From: Bacteriovoracaceae bacterium UBA6200
Lineage (GTDB): Bacteria > Bdellovibrionota > Bacteriovoracia > Bacteriovoracales > Bacteriovoracaceae
Direction: 5' to 3'
NCBI GenBank assembly: GCA_002422605.1
Contig: DISW01000025.1
Location: 434,001 to 498,000, forward strand
Length of the DNA: 64,000 bases
In this document: piece after piece, positions 18,226-26,478 of the stretch
How positions within the stretch are numbered: the first letter of the stretch is position 1
Layout of the letters: each line of letters begins with the position of its first letter
The notes under the pieces: generated by a model
The model's database searches: none
What the model was told of the DNA's origin: nothing
Seen by the model: only the letters and a program-made list of their open reading frames with translations
Program-made: the position numbers and the translations under genes

Positions 18226-19877
18226 AAAGCTCTTATCTTTTCCTTTCATTTATATTCTTCATACTGGTGGGTTGTGCCACCAGTATGAAAGATATTATTA
18301 ATGATTACCGGGGAGCTTTCCTTGCCGGTGAATATGAAAAAGCCTCGAAGCTTCTTGAAAAAACGAAAATTCACGAATCCCGAAGAGACATACTCCTGTG
18401 GCATATGGAAAAGGGGACGCTTAGTTTAGGCGAAGGAAAAGAAGATGAGGCGATTAATCATTTTCAAACGGCCCTGGATATCATTGATAATTTATACACA
18501 ACCAAGGTTTCAAATGTTCTTAGCAGTTATCTTTTAAATGACCGCTATGCTGATTTTCAGGGGGCCAATTATGAGCGCTCCTATGTTCATTATTTCCTCT
18601 CTAAGTCCTACTATTCGCGCTATCTCAAAAATGGCTTGAAACTTGATTTGCAAGGGGCGAGAGCGACCATTCTTGCCTGGGATACTTACTTCACCAATTA
18701 TCAAAGAAGTACTTCATCACGGTCTTTATATTCCACAGATCTCATGCTCAAAGTGTTTGGGGGAGAAGTACACGAGGCAAGTCAGATCAGAAGTGATCTG
18801 CAGATAGCTCTTCAGTTATACAAAGATGCATTAGATATTTTAAATTCCCAAGGCGGAATTTTTTCAATTTTTAATGAAAAAAATACGGAGTATATAAAAT
18901 CTTTTGAAGCAAATAAAAAAAGACCCTCACAGGATTTATATGTAAAGACAAAAGCCTTTGAGGAATTACAGGATTTTCTTCACTATAAAATTCTTTCCCT
19001 TACTAAGAGTATAAGAGGAGGAGAATTTAAGAATCTGGTGAAAACTCTAAAAGCAAAAAAAGAAATTGTGACAAGAGCTTCGAAAGGGCCTGGTAATGTT
19101 TCTCTTGTTTTAGAAGAAGGATTGATACCTCAAAAAGTTGGAAAACCTTTCAACTTCGGTCTTAAAGGGGCCATGGACGCCGTAGATGATGACAAGGCGA
19201 AAAAGTTTATTGCTACAGTAGGTGCAGAATTTGTCACTGCCTTTGCCATGAACAAATTGAAACTTACTCCAACTGCTGCTGGTGGTGCTGGAAGTTTTAT
19301 TTTTGCCCATGAGGTAACGAAGTATTCTGTAAAAGAAGCGGCCATTGCCTTTGAACTTCCTATCATCGAAGAAGTGACTCCAGTAGAACGTCTTTATATG
19401 TTCATTCTCAATGATCAGGGAAAAATTGTAGAGCAGGGACCTATGCCGGTGGTAACTGAAAATGGAGATTTGGCCAGAGTTGTGTTGGAAGAAGATGTCG
19501 TTTCACGGTTTGTTGCAACAGGTACCAGGGTTGCTGTGAAACATATCGTGGCCATTGTGGGGGCCATGCAGGTTTATCAAACAATGAAAAAAAGTAGCGG
19601 AGAGGGTGGCGAATTCCTTGCAACCACTGCAGCTGTTGCTAGTTATACGGCCATGGCGACTGGGATTTCAGCTTTGGAAGAAGCCGATGTCCGTCACTGG
19701 ACCACACTACCTCAAGCCTTCCGTATGGAGGAATTAAAACTTCCCCCAGGAAATTATCAACTAGGTGTTGCTCGTTATATTGAAGGGAAGGCACCGCAAA
19801 GCCCGTCTAAAATCCTCGGTCAATTTCAGGTGAATGATAATAGAAAACAGATTTTCCATTTCAAATTGACTCTCTAG
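18219..19877 (+). CDS. COG3014-like lipoprotein
   Basis: This 552-aa lipoprotein has lipobox ILVGC followed by ATSMKD. The N-terminal ~250 residues are helical and TPR-like (GEYEKASKLLEKTK, DEAINHFQTALDIID). A later part has glycine/alanine-rich stretches with a conserved start VERLYMFIL and ends in beta-strand style. The order LPP20, LpoB, then this family is a recurring gene set known in other Gram-negative bacteria, which supports the call. The start overlaps lpoB by 7 bp, so translation is probably coupled. Molecular function is unknown. Confidence 0.6.
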   Translation: MVKSSYLFLSFIFFILVGCATSMKDIINDYRGAFLAGEYEKASKLLEKTKIHESRRDILLWHMEKGTLSLGEGKEDEAINHFQTALDIIDNLYTTKVSNVLSSYLLNDRYADFQGANYERSYVHYFLSKSYYSRYLKNGLKLDLQGARATILAWDTYFTNYQRSTSSRSLYSTDLMLKVFGGEVHEASQIRSDLQIALQLYKDALDILNSQGGIFSIFNEKNTEYIKSFEANKKRPSQDLYVKTKAFEELQDFLHYKILSLTKSIRGGEFKNLVKTLKAKKEIVTRASKGPGNVSLVLEEGLIPQKVGKPFNFGLKGAMDAVDDDKAKKFIATVGAEFVTAFAMNKLKLTPTAAGGAGSFIFAHEVTKYSVKEAAIAFELPIIEEVTPVERLYMFILNDQGKIVEQGPMPVVTENGDLARVVLEEDVVSRFVATGTRVAVKHIVAIVGAMQVYQTMKKSSGEGGEFLATTAAVASYTAMATGISALEEADVRHWTTLPQAFRMEELKLPPGNYQLGVARYIEGKAPQSPSKILGQFQVNDNRKQIFHFKLTL

Positions 19878-19896
19878 ATCACTTTTTCTTTTAGTT

Positions 19897-19921
19897 CCTG
19901 TTTGTCCGTCCGACAAGCAGG
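19897..19921 (+). promoter_or_regulatory. Hairpin overlapping the ribosome site of the HExxH protein gene
   Basis: A 10-bp stem (19897-19906 with 19912-19921, one G-U pair) with a CGTCC loop ends 3 nt before the ATG at 19925. Its right arm contains the only purine-rich ribosome-site candidate (AGCAGGA). It could sequester that site, or act as an attenuator after the lipoprotein operon. Confidence 0.4.
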
Positions 19922-19924
19922 ATA

Positions 19925-20842
19925 ATGAAGAACGCTGTCATATTCATTCTTTTATCATTTACCCTCAACCTTTGGGCGTTGGAGGAAAAAACAGTTCATG
20001 TGCAAGGCTCTATGTCCTCATCACGAACTTGGATGGATTACACTTCTTCTAAAGAGCTTAACTTAAAGAAGTTGATAGAACTGCTTTCAAGGTCTGAAAC
20101 CGGTGACCGCATTATTAAAGAGGCCCGTTATAAAGCCTCCCGCGGAGGACTGACTTTAGAAGACGTGATTAAAGTTGGGGATGGTTCATTAACTGATACG
20201 ACTCTTGTGAGAAAGTTCTCACCTCATTCGCCAGAACATGTGATTTATGAATCTCGCTCCATTGTTTATATTAATCGAAGTCTTGCCTGGGATGATGCTC
20301 TCTTGGATCTGGCCCATGAACTCACTCACTACGTTTATCGAGAAAGTTTCAATCCTTATTCCGAATCATTCAATGCTTCTGATTTTATTAAAAGCACTAT
20401 TGAAGGCTCAGGAGGCGAAGTTCAGGCATTTCTAACCGAGTGTCGTGTTCTTCAGGAACTTTTCTCTAAAAAGATTCAGTCCCGATCTAATTGCCAAAAG
20501 ATCGAAGATAAAGGGCGCCTTTCTCATGCCAAAGCAGTTGAGCTCTTTTATCATGTGGGCTCATATTTCGATGGTTTCCATAAACAGCTTCAAAAAAGAG
20601 AGATCGCTAGCTCATTTTCGGACCTAAAATCTGATAAAATAAATTTTATTTCTTCTGCTTATGGGGTTCCTTATCCGGTAGCGGCCTTAATGGAGTACGA
20701 TTTGGTGGTAAATAAAGTTTGTGAAAATGATAAAAAACGCCTTGCCTATATGCAGCAGGGATTAAAACGCGTGCCCGCCGCAACTGATGAAGGCCAACTT
20801 AAGTTCATTCAGACTTATTCTGCCCGTTGTGGCCAAAAATAA
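19925..20842 (+). CDS. Secreted HExxH putative metallopeptidase
   Basis: This 305-aa protein has a short signal peptide (ending NLWA). Its centre holds LAHELTHYVYRES, a zinc-binding HExxH motif, followed ~30 residues later by EGSGGEVQAFLTEC, which may provide the third ligand (Glu) as in gluzincins. Four cysteines follow and could form disulphides. It is probably periplasmic or exported. A hairpin covers its ribosome site. It may be co-transcribed with the lipoprotein operon 47 bp upstream. No known peptidase family could be named. Confidence 0.6.
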   Translation: MKNAVIFILLSFTLNLWALEEKTVHVQGSMSSSRTWMDYTSSKELNLKKLIELLSRSETGDRIIKEARYKASRGGLTLEDVIKVGDGSLTDTTLVRKFSPHSPEHVIYESRSIVYINRSLAWDDALLDLAHELTHYVYRESFNPYSESFNASDFIKSTIEGSGGEVQAFLTECRVLQELFSKKIQSRSNCQKIEDKGRLSHAKAVELFYHVGSYFDGFHKQLQKREIASSFSDLKSDKINFISSAYGVPYPVAALMEYDLVVNKVCENDKKRLAYMQQGLKRVPAATDEGQLKFIQTYSARCGQK

Positions 20843-20898
20843 GCCTATTTAATATCCTCAGATAACTTCGACAATTCTTTGAATTTCAAGCCGTTTCA

Positions 20899-20927
20899 TT
20901 GACGAAAAAGCCCCCTAAAGGTAAAAC
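20899..20927 (+). promoter_or_regulatory. Candidate promoter of the nuo genes
   Basis: TTGACG (20899-20904), a 17-bp spacer and TAAAAC (20922-20927) lie about 40 bp before the nuoB ATG. The -10 match is poor, and part of the spacer pairs with downstream bases (CCCCTA/TAGGGG). Confidence 0.35.
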
Positions 20928-20965
20928 TAGGGGTATTCATTTTTTTCATTGAATCGGAGTCTTCC

Positions 20966-21448
20966 ATGCAAGATGGTGTTGTATTATCCACGGTTGATGA
21001 GTTTCTCAACTGGGGTCGAAAAAATTCTCTTTGGCCAATGACCTTTGGTCTTGCTTGTTGTGCTATTGAAATGATGGCCACAGGCGCTTCTAAATATGAC
21101 CTTGAAAGATTCGGATGCGGAGCTTTCATGGCAACTCCAAGGCGTTCAGACCTTATGATCGTAGCTGGTACAGTTACTCTTAAGATGGCAACAAGAGTTA
21201 AAGTTCTTTATGAACAAATGGCCGAACCAAAATATGTAATTTCGATGGGGTCTTGTGCAAACAAAGGTGGACCTTACTGGCAACATGGCTATCACGTTCT
21301 TAAAGGCGTTGATGAAGTAGTTCCTGTTGATGTTTATGTTCCAGGATGTCCTCCTCGTCCAGAAGCTCTCATTGAAGGCGTAATGACTCTTCAAAAGAAA
21401 ATTGCGAACGAGCGTCTTCTTCGCAACAAGTGGGTAAAACATGCTTAA
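20966..21448 (+). CDS. nuoB: NADH-quinone oxidoreductase subunit B
   Basis: This 160-aa subunit of respiratory Complex I holds the N2 iron-sulphur cluster that passes electrons to quinone. The four cluster cysteines are visible: tandem Cys31-Cys32 (GLACCAIEM), Cys97 (SMGSCANKGG) and Cys128 (VPGCPPRPE). Length is typical. The ATG follows a GGAG-like site (TCGGAG). It overlaps nuoC by 8 bp and leads a nuoB-C-D-I cluster. Confidence 0.97.
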   Translation: MQDGVVLSTVDEFLNWGRKNSLWPMTFGLACCAIEMMATGASKYDLERFGCGAFMATPRRSDLMIVAGTVTLKMATRVKVLYEQMAEPKYVISMGSCANKGGPYWQHGYHVLKGVDEVVPVDVYVPGCPPRPEALIEGVMTLQKKIANERLLRNKWVKHA

Positions 21449-22022
21449 TGTAGATTTCAATAAATTGGCCGAACTAATCAACCAGAATGTATCAGGAGCA
21501 AACGCTACTGTTAATACGACTGAGGATGCTAAGACTGATTCAAGCATCTCTGTCGAAGCTTCTAAGATCTTTTCTGTTGTTGAGTTCTTAAAAACAAATA
21601 AAGAAATGCCATTCAATGCTCTTCAAGCAGTAAGCGGTGTTGATTATGTTGAATGGATGGAAGTGTGTTACATCATGGCCCACTTTGATTTAACAACTCC
21701 TCGTGAGCTTATTTTAAAAGTTAAAGTCACTGACCGTGTATCTCCTGCTGTGGATTCTGTTGTAAGCCTTTATCCTGCTGCAAATTTCCAAGAACGTGAA
21801 TGTTACGACATGTTTGGAATTAAATTTAATAATCATCCTGATCCTCGTAGAATTCTTTGCCCTGATGACTGGGAAGGCTTTCCTTTAAGAAAAGACTACG
21901 TTGCTCAGAAAGTTTATAACGGCATGGAAGTCTTCCCTGACCACAAAATGAATTATGATGATCGTGAATTCATTGTTCGTCAGGACATGATCAAAAAAGC
22001 TCAAACTCAAGCTGCTAATTAA
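21441..22022 (+). CDS. nuoC: NADH-quinone oxidoreductase subunit C
   Basis: This 193-aa peripheral-arm subunit corresponds to the 30-kDa protein. The conserved block ERECYDMFGIKFNNHPDPRR followed by LCPDDWEGFPLRKDY is intact. The N-terminal ~50 residues are serine/threonine-rich and less typical. It starts inside nuoB (8-bp overlap) and is followed by nuoD after 12 bp with an AAGGA site. It is a separate protein, not a NuoCD fusion. Confidence 0.95.
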   Translation: MLNVDFNKLAELINQNVSGANATVNTTEDAKTDSSISVEASKIFSVVEFLKTNKEMPFNALQAVSGVDYVEWMEVCYIMAHFDLTTPRELILKVKVTDRVSPAVDSVVSLYPAANFQERECYDMFGIKFNNHPDPRRILCPDDWEGFPLRKDYVAQKVYNGMEVFPDHKMNYDDREFIVRQDMIKKAQTQAAN

Positions 22023-22034
22023 GGAACTGAACAT

Positions 22035-23210
22035 ATGCAAAGCAAATGGGACATTGGTGAACCTGAAAAGCCAACCATCAATAGTGAAACTGAACAATTA
22101 AAATCGGATCTATTGACTCTTAATATGGGTCCTCAGCATCCGGCGACTCACGGAGTTCTTCGTCTTGAAATCTGGACTGACTCTGAAATCGTAGCTCATG
22201 CGATTCCTCACTTAGGTTATTTACACCGTTGTATGGAAAAACATGCTGAAAACCTCGACTACCGTGGTGTCATTCCTTTTGTTGACCGCCTCGATTATTT
22301 AGCGGCAATGAACATGGAATGGACTTACGTGGCCGCCGTTGAAAAAATGTTAGGCACAGAAGTTCCAAGAAGAGCTGAACTCATTCGTATCTTAGTCGCT
22401 GAGCTTAACCGAATTGCCTCTCACATGATGGCCTTCGGAACTTACGCCATTGACTTGGGTGCTTTCACTCCATTCCTTTATGCCTTTGACGAGCGTGAAA
22501 AAATCTTGAGACTTTTTGAGGAAGTTTCTGGAGCACGTCTTCTCTATAATTACATTTGGATTGGCGGAGTCTGGAATGACTGGACAGACGAGCAACTAGA
22601 GCGCGTTGCTAACTTCTGCGATGTTATGGAAGAAGAAATTAAAAAATATAATGAACTTGTTTCAATGAATAAAATCTTTATCGAACGTACAGCTAATGTT
22701 GGTGTTGTTTCGATTGAAGATTGTTTCGCTTATGGTGCTACCGGCCCTATCCTCCGTGGATCAGGTATGAAATGGGATCTCCGTAAGAATATGCCTTATG
22801 GTCTTTATTCTGAGTTCGATTTTGATATTCCAGTTGGATCATCAGAAGTTGCGGGACAAGCAGGAGACTGTTGGAACCGGTACATGGTTCGAATGAATGA
22901 AGTGAATGAATCTGTTAAGATTATTCGCCAGGTTATTCAAAAGATGGAACCAGGTCCAGTTATGGGTAAAGTTTCAAAAATCATTAAGCTTCCAAAAGGT
23001 GAAGTATATGTGAGACACGAGTGTCCTCGTGGAGAACTTGGTGTTCACCTTATTTCTGATGGAGGAAAAACTCCCTATCGTTTAAAAGTGAAGTCCCCTT
23101 GTTTCACTCACGTTTCGATGCTTCCTCACATAGCTCCGGGCCAGATGATCGCTGACCTTGTTGCTACTGTTGGTTCTATTGACATTGTTTTAGGAGAAGT
23201 AGACCGATGA
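22035..23210 (+). CDS. nuoD: NADH-quinone oxidoreductase subunit D
   Basis: This 391-aa 49-kDa-type subunit helps form the quinone pocket of Complex I. Characteristic segments: NMGPQHPATHGVLRL near residue 31, PHLGYLHRCMEKHAE, then RLDYLAAMNME and, near the end, CPRGELGVHLISDGG. AAGGA precedes the start by 9 nt. Its stop overlaps the nuoI start by 4 bp. The length is typical of the family. Confidence 0.97.
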   Translation: MQSKWDIGEPEKPTINSETEQLKSDLLTLNMGPQHPATHGVLRLEIWTDSEIVAHAIPHLGYLHRCMEKHAENLDYRGVIPFVDRLDYLAAMNMEWTYVAAVEKMLGTEVPRRAELIRILVAELNRIASHMMAFGTYAIDLGAFTPFLYAFDEREKILRLFEEVSGARLLYNYIWIGGVWNDWTDEQLERVANFCDVMEEEIKKYNELVSMNKIFIERTANVGVVSIEDCFAYGATGPILRGSGMKWDLRKNMPYGLYSEFDFDIPVGSSEVAGQAGDCWNRYMVRMNEVNESVKIIRQVIQKMEPGPVMGKVSKIIKLPKGEVYVRHECPRGELGVHLISDGGKTPYRLKVKSPCFTHVSMLPHIAPGQMIADLVATVGSIDIVLGEVDR

Positions 23211-23716
23211 GCACTAATCACCATCAAACTGGTTCTGTGAAAGATTATTTTGCTGACCTCTTCAGCGGTATTTCAACCACTGTTATAGGTATGTGGATTA
23301 CCTTTAAATATGTATGGGCAGTTAAGCCGGTATCGATTGAATATCCTGAAGTTCGAGAAGTTCTTCCTGAAAGAGCTCGTATGCGTTTGTTCAACGATGT
23401 TCAAAACTGTATCAGCTGTACTCAATGTGCAATGGCCTGTCCGGTTGATTGTATTTACATCGCTTCAGAAAAGCGCCCAGAAGGGGAAGAGATTAAGAAA
23501 ACGAGCAACGGTCAGCCGATTCGTTTGAAACTTACTCAATTTACCATTGATACAGCTCTTTGCTGCTACTGCGGTCTATGTACAGTAGTGTGTCCAACTG
23601 AATGTCTGACTCACTCTCATGATTACGAGTTCTCTCAATATACAATCGATACCATGAAGTACGATTACCTTGCCCCAGACGTTATCGCTTGGCGCGACCG
23701 TATTGTTAAAAGTTAA
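23207..23716 (+). CDS. nuoI: NADH-quinone oxidoreductase subunit I
   Basis: This 169-aa subunit carries two [4Fe-4S] clusters (N6a/N6b) linking the peripheral arm to NuoB. The two ferredoxin motifs are CISCTQCAMACPVDC and CCYCGLCTVVCPTEC. nuoI directly follows nuoD; the usual nuoG and nuoH between them are missing. An intrinsic terminator follows at once, so the cluster ends here. The rest of Complex I must be encoded elsewhere in the genome. Confidence 0.95.
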   Translation: MSTNHHQTGSVKDYFADLFSGISTTVIGMWITFKYVWAVKPVSIEYPEVREVLPERARMRLFNDVQNCISCTQCAMACPVDCIYIASEKRPEGEEIKKTSNGQPIRLKLTQFTIDTALCCYCGLCTVVCPTECLTHSHDYEFSQYTIDTMKYDYLAPDVIAWRDRIVKS

Positions 23717-23722
23717 TTAACT

Positions 23723-23756
23723 AAAAAAAAGGCTCCCTAAAAGGAGCCTTTTTTTT
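23723..23756. terminator. Bidirectional intrinsic terminator after nuoI
   Basis: GGCTCC and GGAGCC pair around a CTAAAA loop; the flanking A-run and T-run extend the stem to about 14 bp and give poly-U in both directions. It ends nuoI on the plus strand and the lipoprotein operon on the minus strand. Confidence 0.85.
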
Positions 23757-24099
23757 AATTTGTAATCTTCTCAATCGATTCAACTACAATTTCTTTATTC
23801 TTAATCGTTCCTCGAAATTTTACCGGTATCTGTGTCCCCGGAGCGGTGACCGAAATAAACTTCATCGTATCGTAGGAACTATAAGCACTGATCTTAAACT
23901 GGCCATTTTCAGTTTTAAGATAATCAGCTTCGCCATTCTTTAGGGCCCGTATAAGCGTTCCATTTTTTAAGACTTTTGAACTCTCACCCTCTGTAATAGA
24001 GGTATATTTCTCGAGGCTGGAAACTGAAGTCATATTCACTTCTTTTCCACACCCGGCTGCAAGAATCAAGAATGATAAGAGAGTAAATTTAATTACCAT
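23755..24099 (-). CDS. Small lipoprotein of unknown function
   Basis: This 114-aa lipoprotein starts at ATG 24099, giving signal peptide MVIKFTLLSFLILAAGC with a lipobox; an upstream in-frame ATG (24114) would make a less typical leader. The mature part is mostly beta-strand-like and unrecognised. It overlaps the preceding NTF2-like gene by 11 bp and is the last gene of a three-gene operon begun by a peptidoglycan amidase. Confidence 0.6.
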   Translation of the reverse strand: MVIKFTLLSFLILAAGCGKEVNMTSVSSLEKYTSITEGESSKVLKNGTLIRALKNGEADYLKTENGQFKISAYSSYDTMKFISVTAPGTQIPVKFRGTIKNKEIVVESIEKITN

Positions 24100-24487
24100 C
24101 ACCCAATGTTCCATTTATTTTAAGCTTTCCATCCTCTTTCAAAATAATGAACTCAGAACTACTTTCAGAATGTTTGCTTTTAAGGTTTGAAGTCTCTTTC
24201 AATGTTGCAAAGTAAACTTCATCCTTGGTTCCTTTCTTCCAGCTCACTTCCAGTTTGGGAATAGATTTTTGATCGACCTTAGGAAGTTCTTTAATCTTTT
24301 GAATGAGTTCTTCTTTGCCCCCGCTGCTTTTGATGAAATTCTTGGTGAAGACTTCATCAATGAGTTCGGTTTGTTTATGATCCATAACCTGATCATATTT
24401 TTTGAATAGGTCTTTTATTGCTTTGTCTTCAGAAGCTATTGCTGAGAACGCAAATAAAGCGACTAAAAGTATTAATTGAATTCGCAT
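24089..24487 (-). CDS. Secreted small protein, NTF2/SnoaL-like
   Basis: This 132-aa protein has a signal peptide (MRIQLILLVALFAFSAIA) and a mature part that begins with helical DLFKKYDQVMDHK and ends in beta-strand-rich segments (FIILKEDGKLKING). That layout fits the cone-shaped NTF2-like fold, but the match is only structural impression. It overlaps the upstream amidase by 16 bp and the downstream lipoprotein by 11 bp, so all three are probably translated together in envelope-related work. Confidence 0.45.
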   Translation of the reverse strand: MRIQLILLVALFAFSAIASEDKAIKDLFKKYDQVMDHKQTELIDEVFTKNFIKSSGGKEELIQKIKELPKVDQKSIPKLEVSWKKGTKDEVYFATLKETSNLKSKHSESSSEFIILKEDGKLKINGTLGDGN

Positions 24488-25284
24488 CCGTAGTTCCTTG
24501 CAAGGTTTTTAATCTGTCCAATATAGCTCTTCAAGTTTCCCGGACATGTTGTGCTGTGATAGTAGCTATGCCACTTCACATTTTTGATCAAAGGATATTT
24601 CTTTTGAAGCTGGCAGGCCATTCGCGCCACTGAATCCAAGGTTGCCCGGGAAGGGTATCGAGGATTCTTGGACGAGTAACCATTGGGGTTATGTTTTGAG
24701 AAAGGAGCATAGTTACCTACGACAACCAGACCTACGGTTGAAAGGTTGGCCTTGATTTTTCCATCTTTAACTAAGGTCGGATCAAAAACACCTTCTTCAC
24801 CTTCTTTACCGCATTTAATTTCTTTCTTTGCCCATACTTTCTTTTGCTCCTCAGTCATAGGAACAAAAGCATTGGATCCTGCATGGGCACCAACTATTTC
24901 TATGGGGCGACCTTCACTCATCTTCAGTCGAGGAAAGATCTGTCCAGAATAGGGCGTATTAAGAACGTATGAATACCCAATCATATACCAGGGATCTGAA
25001 TCCGAGCCTCGGTTTAAATGATAGTCATTAATTCTCTCTGGCGAATCTGTGTTAGGAGTTTCTGAGTGATGGATAACGATGGTATCAATGATCTCTACAG
25101 GCCTTTTGCAGAAACTGGCATGATGATTTCTTTTGTAATTAACTTCATGAACTTTGATGTATTCAATGGGCCAGTTCTTGTTAACTTCTGGTTTCATTTG
25201 ACCACAATGGATGCAATCATCCTGGACTTGGGCGAAGGCCCAGCTCATCTGGAAAACAAACAAAAGCAAGAAGCAAAACTTCAA
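24472..25284 (-). CDS. N-acetylmuramoyl-L-alanine amidase (Amidase_2/PGRP type)
   Basis: This 270-aa secreted zinc amidase cuts the bond between muramic acid and the peptide stem of peptidoglycan. The signal peptide ends SWAFA. Zinc ligand candidates are His in IDTIVIHHSET and the later His/Cys in KWHSYYHSTTCPG; the tyrosine-containing WYMIGYSYV and GAHAG are also family features. It begins at a TTG with AAAGGAG 5 nt upstream; no ATG is near. It heads an operon with the NTF2-like and lipoprotein genes. A role in wall remodelling, possibly during host invasion, is inference. Confidence 0.85.
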   Translation of the reverse strand: MKFCFLLLFVFQMSWAFAQVQDDCIHCGQMKPEVNKNWPIEYIKVHEVNYKRNHHASFCKRPVEIIDTIVIHHSETPNTDSPERINDYHLNRGSDSDPWYMIGYSYVLNTPYSGQIFPRLKMSEGRPIEIVGAHAGSNAFVPMTEEQKKVWAKKEIKCGKEGEEGVFDPTLVKDGKIKANLSTVGLVVVGNYAPFSKHNPNGYSSKNPRYPSRATLDSVARMACQLQKKYPLIKNVKWHSYYHSTTCPGNLKSYIGQIKNLARNYGCEFN

Positions 25285-25390
25285 AGGAACTCCTTTGGAT
25301 AGCGTATCGGTTTAATCAGGTAATACTTTAGCAACAAAAATTCTTGAGGAATGGTGTTGTAAAGCAGTATGATTTAGCAAGGAGAACATA

Positions 25391-25693
25391 ATGCAATTTA
25401 AGAGCTTTAGCGATTATTATCCATATCATTTAAAGAAACACTCTAACCTCACTTGTCGGCGCCTTCATTTCTTGGGCACATGTGGCGTCATCGCTTTATT
25501 TCTCATCTTCTTCTTTACTGGAAATTTGCTGATTTTAACTTTTCTTCCTCTAATAGGTTATGGGCTGGCTTTGATAGGTCATATAGCTTTTGAGAAGAAT
25601 AAAATTACTATTCTCAATCATCCGCTTTATGGAATCATGGGTGATTTCAAGATGTTTTGGGACATTCTCTTCGGAAGGATAAAGGCTTTCTAG
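25391..25693 (+). CDS. DUF962 (Mpo1-like) membrane protein
   Basis: This 100-aa inner-membrane protein matches the DUF962/Mpo1-like family: YYPYHLKKHSNLTCRRLHFLG, two central membrane helices, ALIGHIAFEKN and GDFKMFWDILFGR. Yeast Mpo1 oxidises 2-hydroxy fatty acids from sphingolipid breakdown; bacterial members have no settled function. AAGGAG lies 8 nt before the ATG. The stop overlaps the convergent ABC permease by 4 bp. Confidence 0.85.
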   Translation: MQFKSFSDYYPYHLKKHSNLTCRRLHFLGTCGVIALFLIFFFTGNLLILTFLPLIGYGLALIGHIAFEKNKITILNHPLYGIMGDFKMFWDILFGRIKAF

Positions 25694-26478
25694 GAGCTAG
25701 CACTAGAATAGCTCCGTAACGCTTTCTTCCAGATAAAAAACAATAATAGTCCAAGGCCTATACTCACTGAAGCAATGTGAAGAAGGTCAATGGCTTCTAA
25801 TCCTTCAATAAAAAATTTGGCAGGATATGAGGCAATCAAAGCAAATGGAAGAATCACCGTAAAGAGCACTCTCAACCAGCCTTTAAAAATCCTGTCTGGT
25901 CTCTCCATAGCAATTCCTAATGAATAAAATAGATCAATAAATCCACGAGGACTTTGGGTCCAGAAAACTGGAATCACCATAAGCATCTGAATGCAGTAAT
26001 AAATGAAGAATCCATTTATCAAAAGAGCGAATAAACCCATTAATTGGAATAAAGTAAAAGGTTCTGAATAGCTCGCAATAGAGTAAATAAAAAAAGTCCC
26101 GGCCAGCACCACATTCATAAAAGAGTTAGCCGAGAATTCCCTCAGTGAAAGAAAGAAAAGTGGAGAGACGGGACGTATCAGGTAATAATCTAAATCACCC
26201 CGATTTATATAAGCTGGAAACCACCAGAGATTAGTTGCAACTATTGTCATATTGATGGCGTCCACTAATAAATAGCTAGCTATAAAAATCATCATCTGCT
26301 CTTCTGTCCAACCGCCAATTAAATTGGTGTGAAGAAAAAGCACTTTAAAAAGAAGAATATTCACAACGTAGTAGATGAAGTCCATTATGATACGAAACGT
26401 GAAGTCCAGTCTGAATTCCATCGCTTTAGAAAATGAAAATTGCAGGAAGTGAAGATAGAGCCTAAAGTAGCGCTTCAT
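25690..26478 (-). CDS. ABC-2 exporter permease (second permease)
   Basis: This 262-aa inner-membrane protein has six hydrophobic segments, with the conserved inter-helix loop WFPAYINRGDLDYYLIRPVS. It is the second permease of a three-gene ABC-2 system of the COG4586-4587-3694 type. ATG 26478 overlaps the stop of the first permease (ATGA); an upstream in-frame start inside that gene is unlikely. Substrate unknown. Confidence 0.85.
   Translation of the reverse strand: MKRYFRLYLHFLQFSFSKAMEFRLDFTFRIIMDFIYYVVNILLFKVLFLHTNLIGGWTEEQMMIFIASYLLVDAINMTIVATNLWWFPAYINRGDLDYYLIRPVSPLFFLSLREFSANSFMNVVLAGTFFIYSIASYSEPFTLFQLMGLFALLINGFFIYYCIQMLMVIPVFWTQSPRGFIDLFYSLGIAMERPDRIFKGWLRVLFTVILPFALIASYPAKFFIEGLEAIDLLHIASVSIGLGLLLFFIWKKALRSYSSASS

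Noticed and set aside
20911..20930. CCCCTA/TAGGGG hairpin before nuoB as a terminator
   Set aside because: Stem is only 6 bp with a long loop and the T-run is not adjacent.
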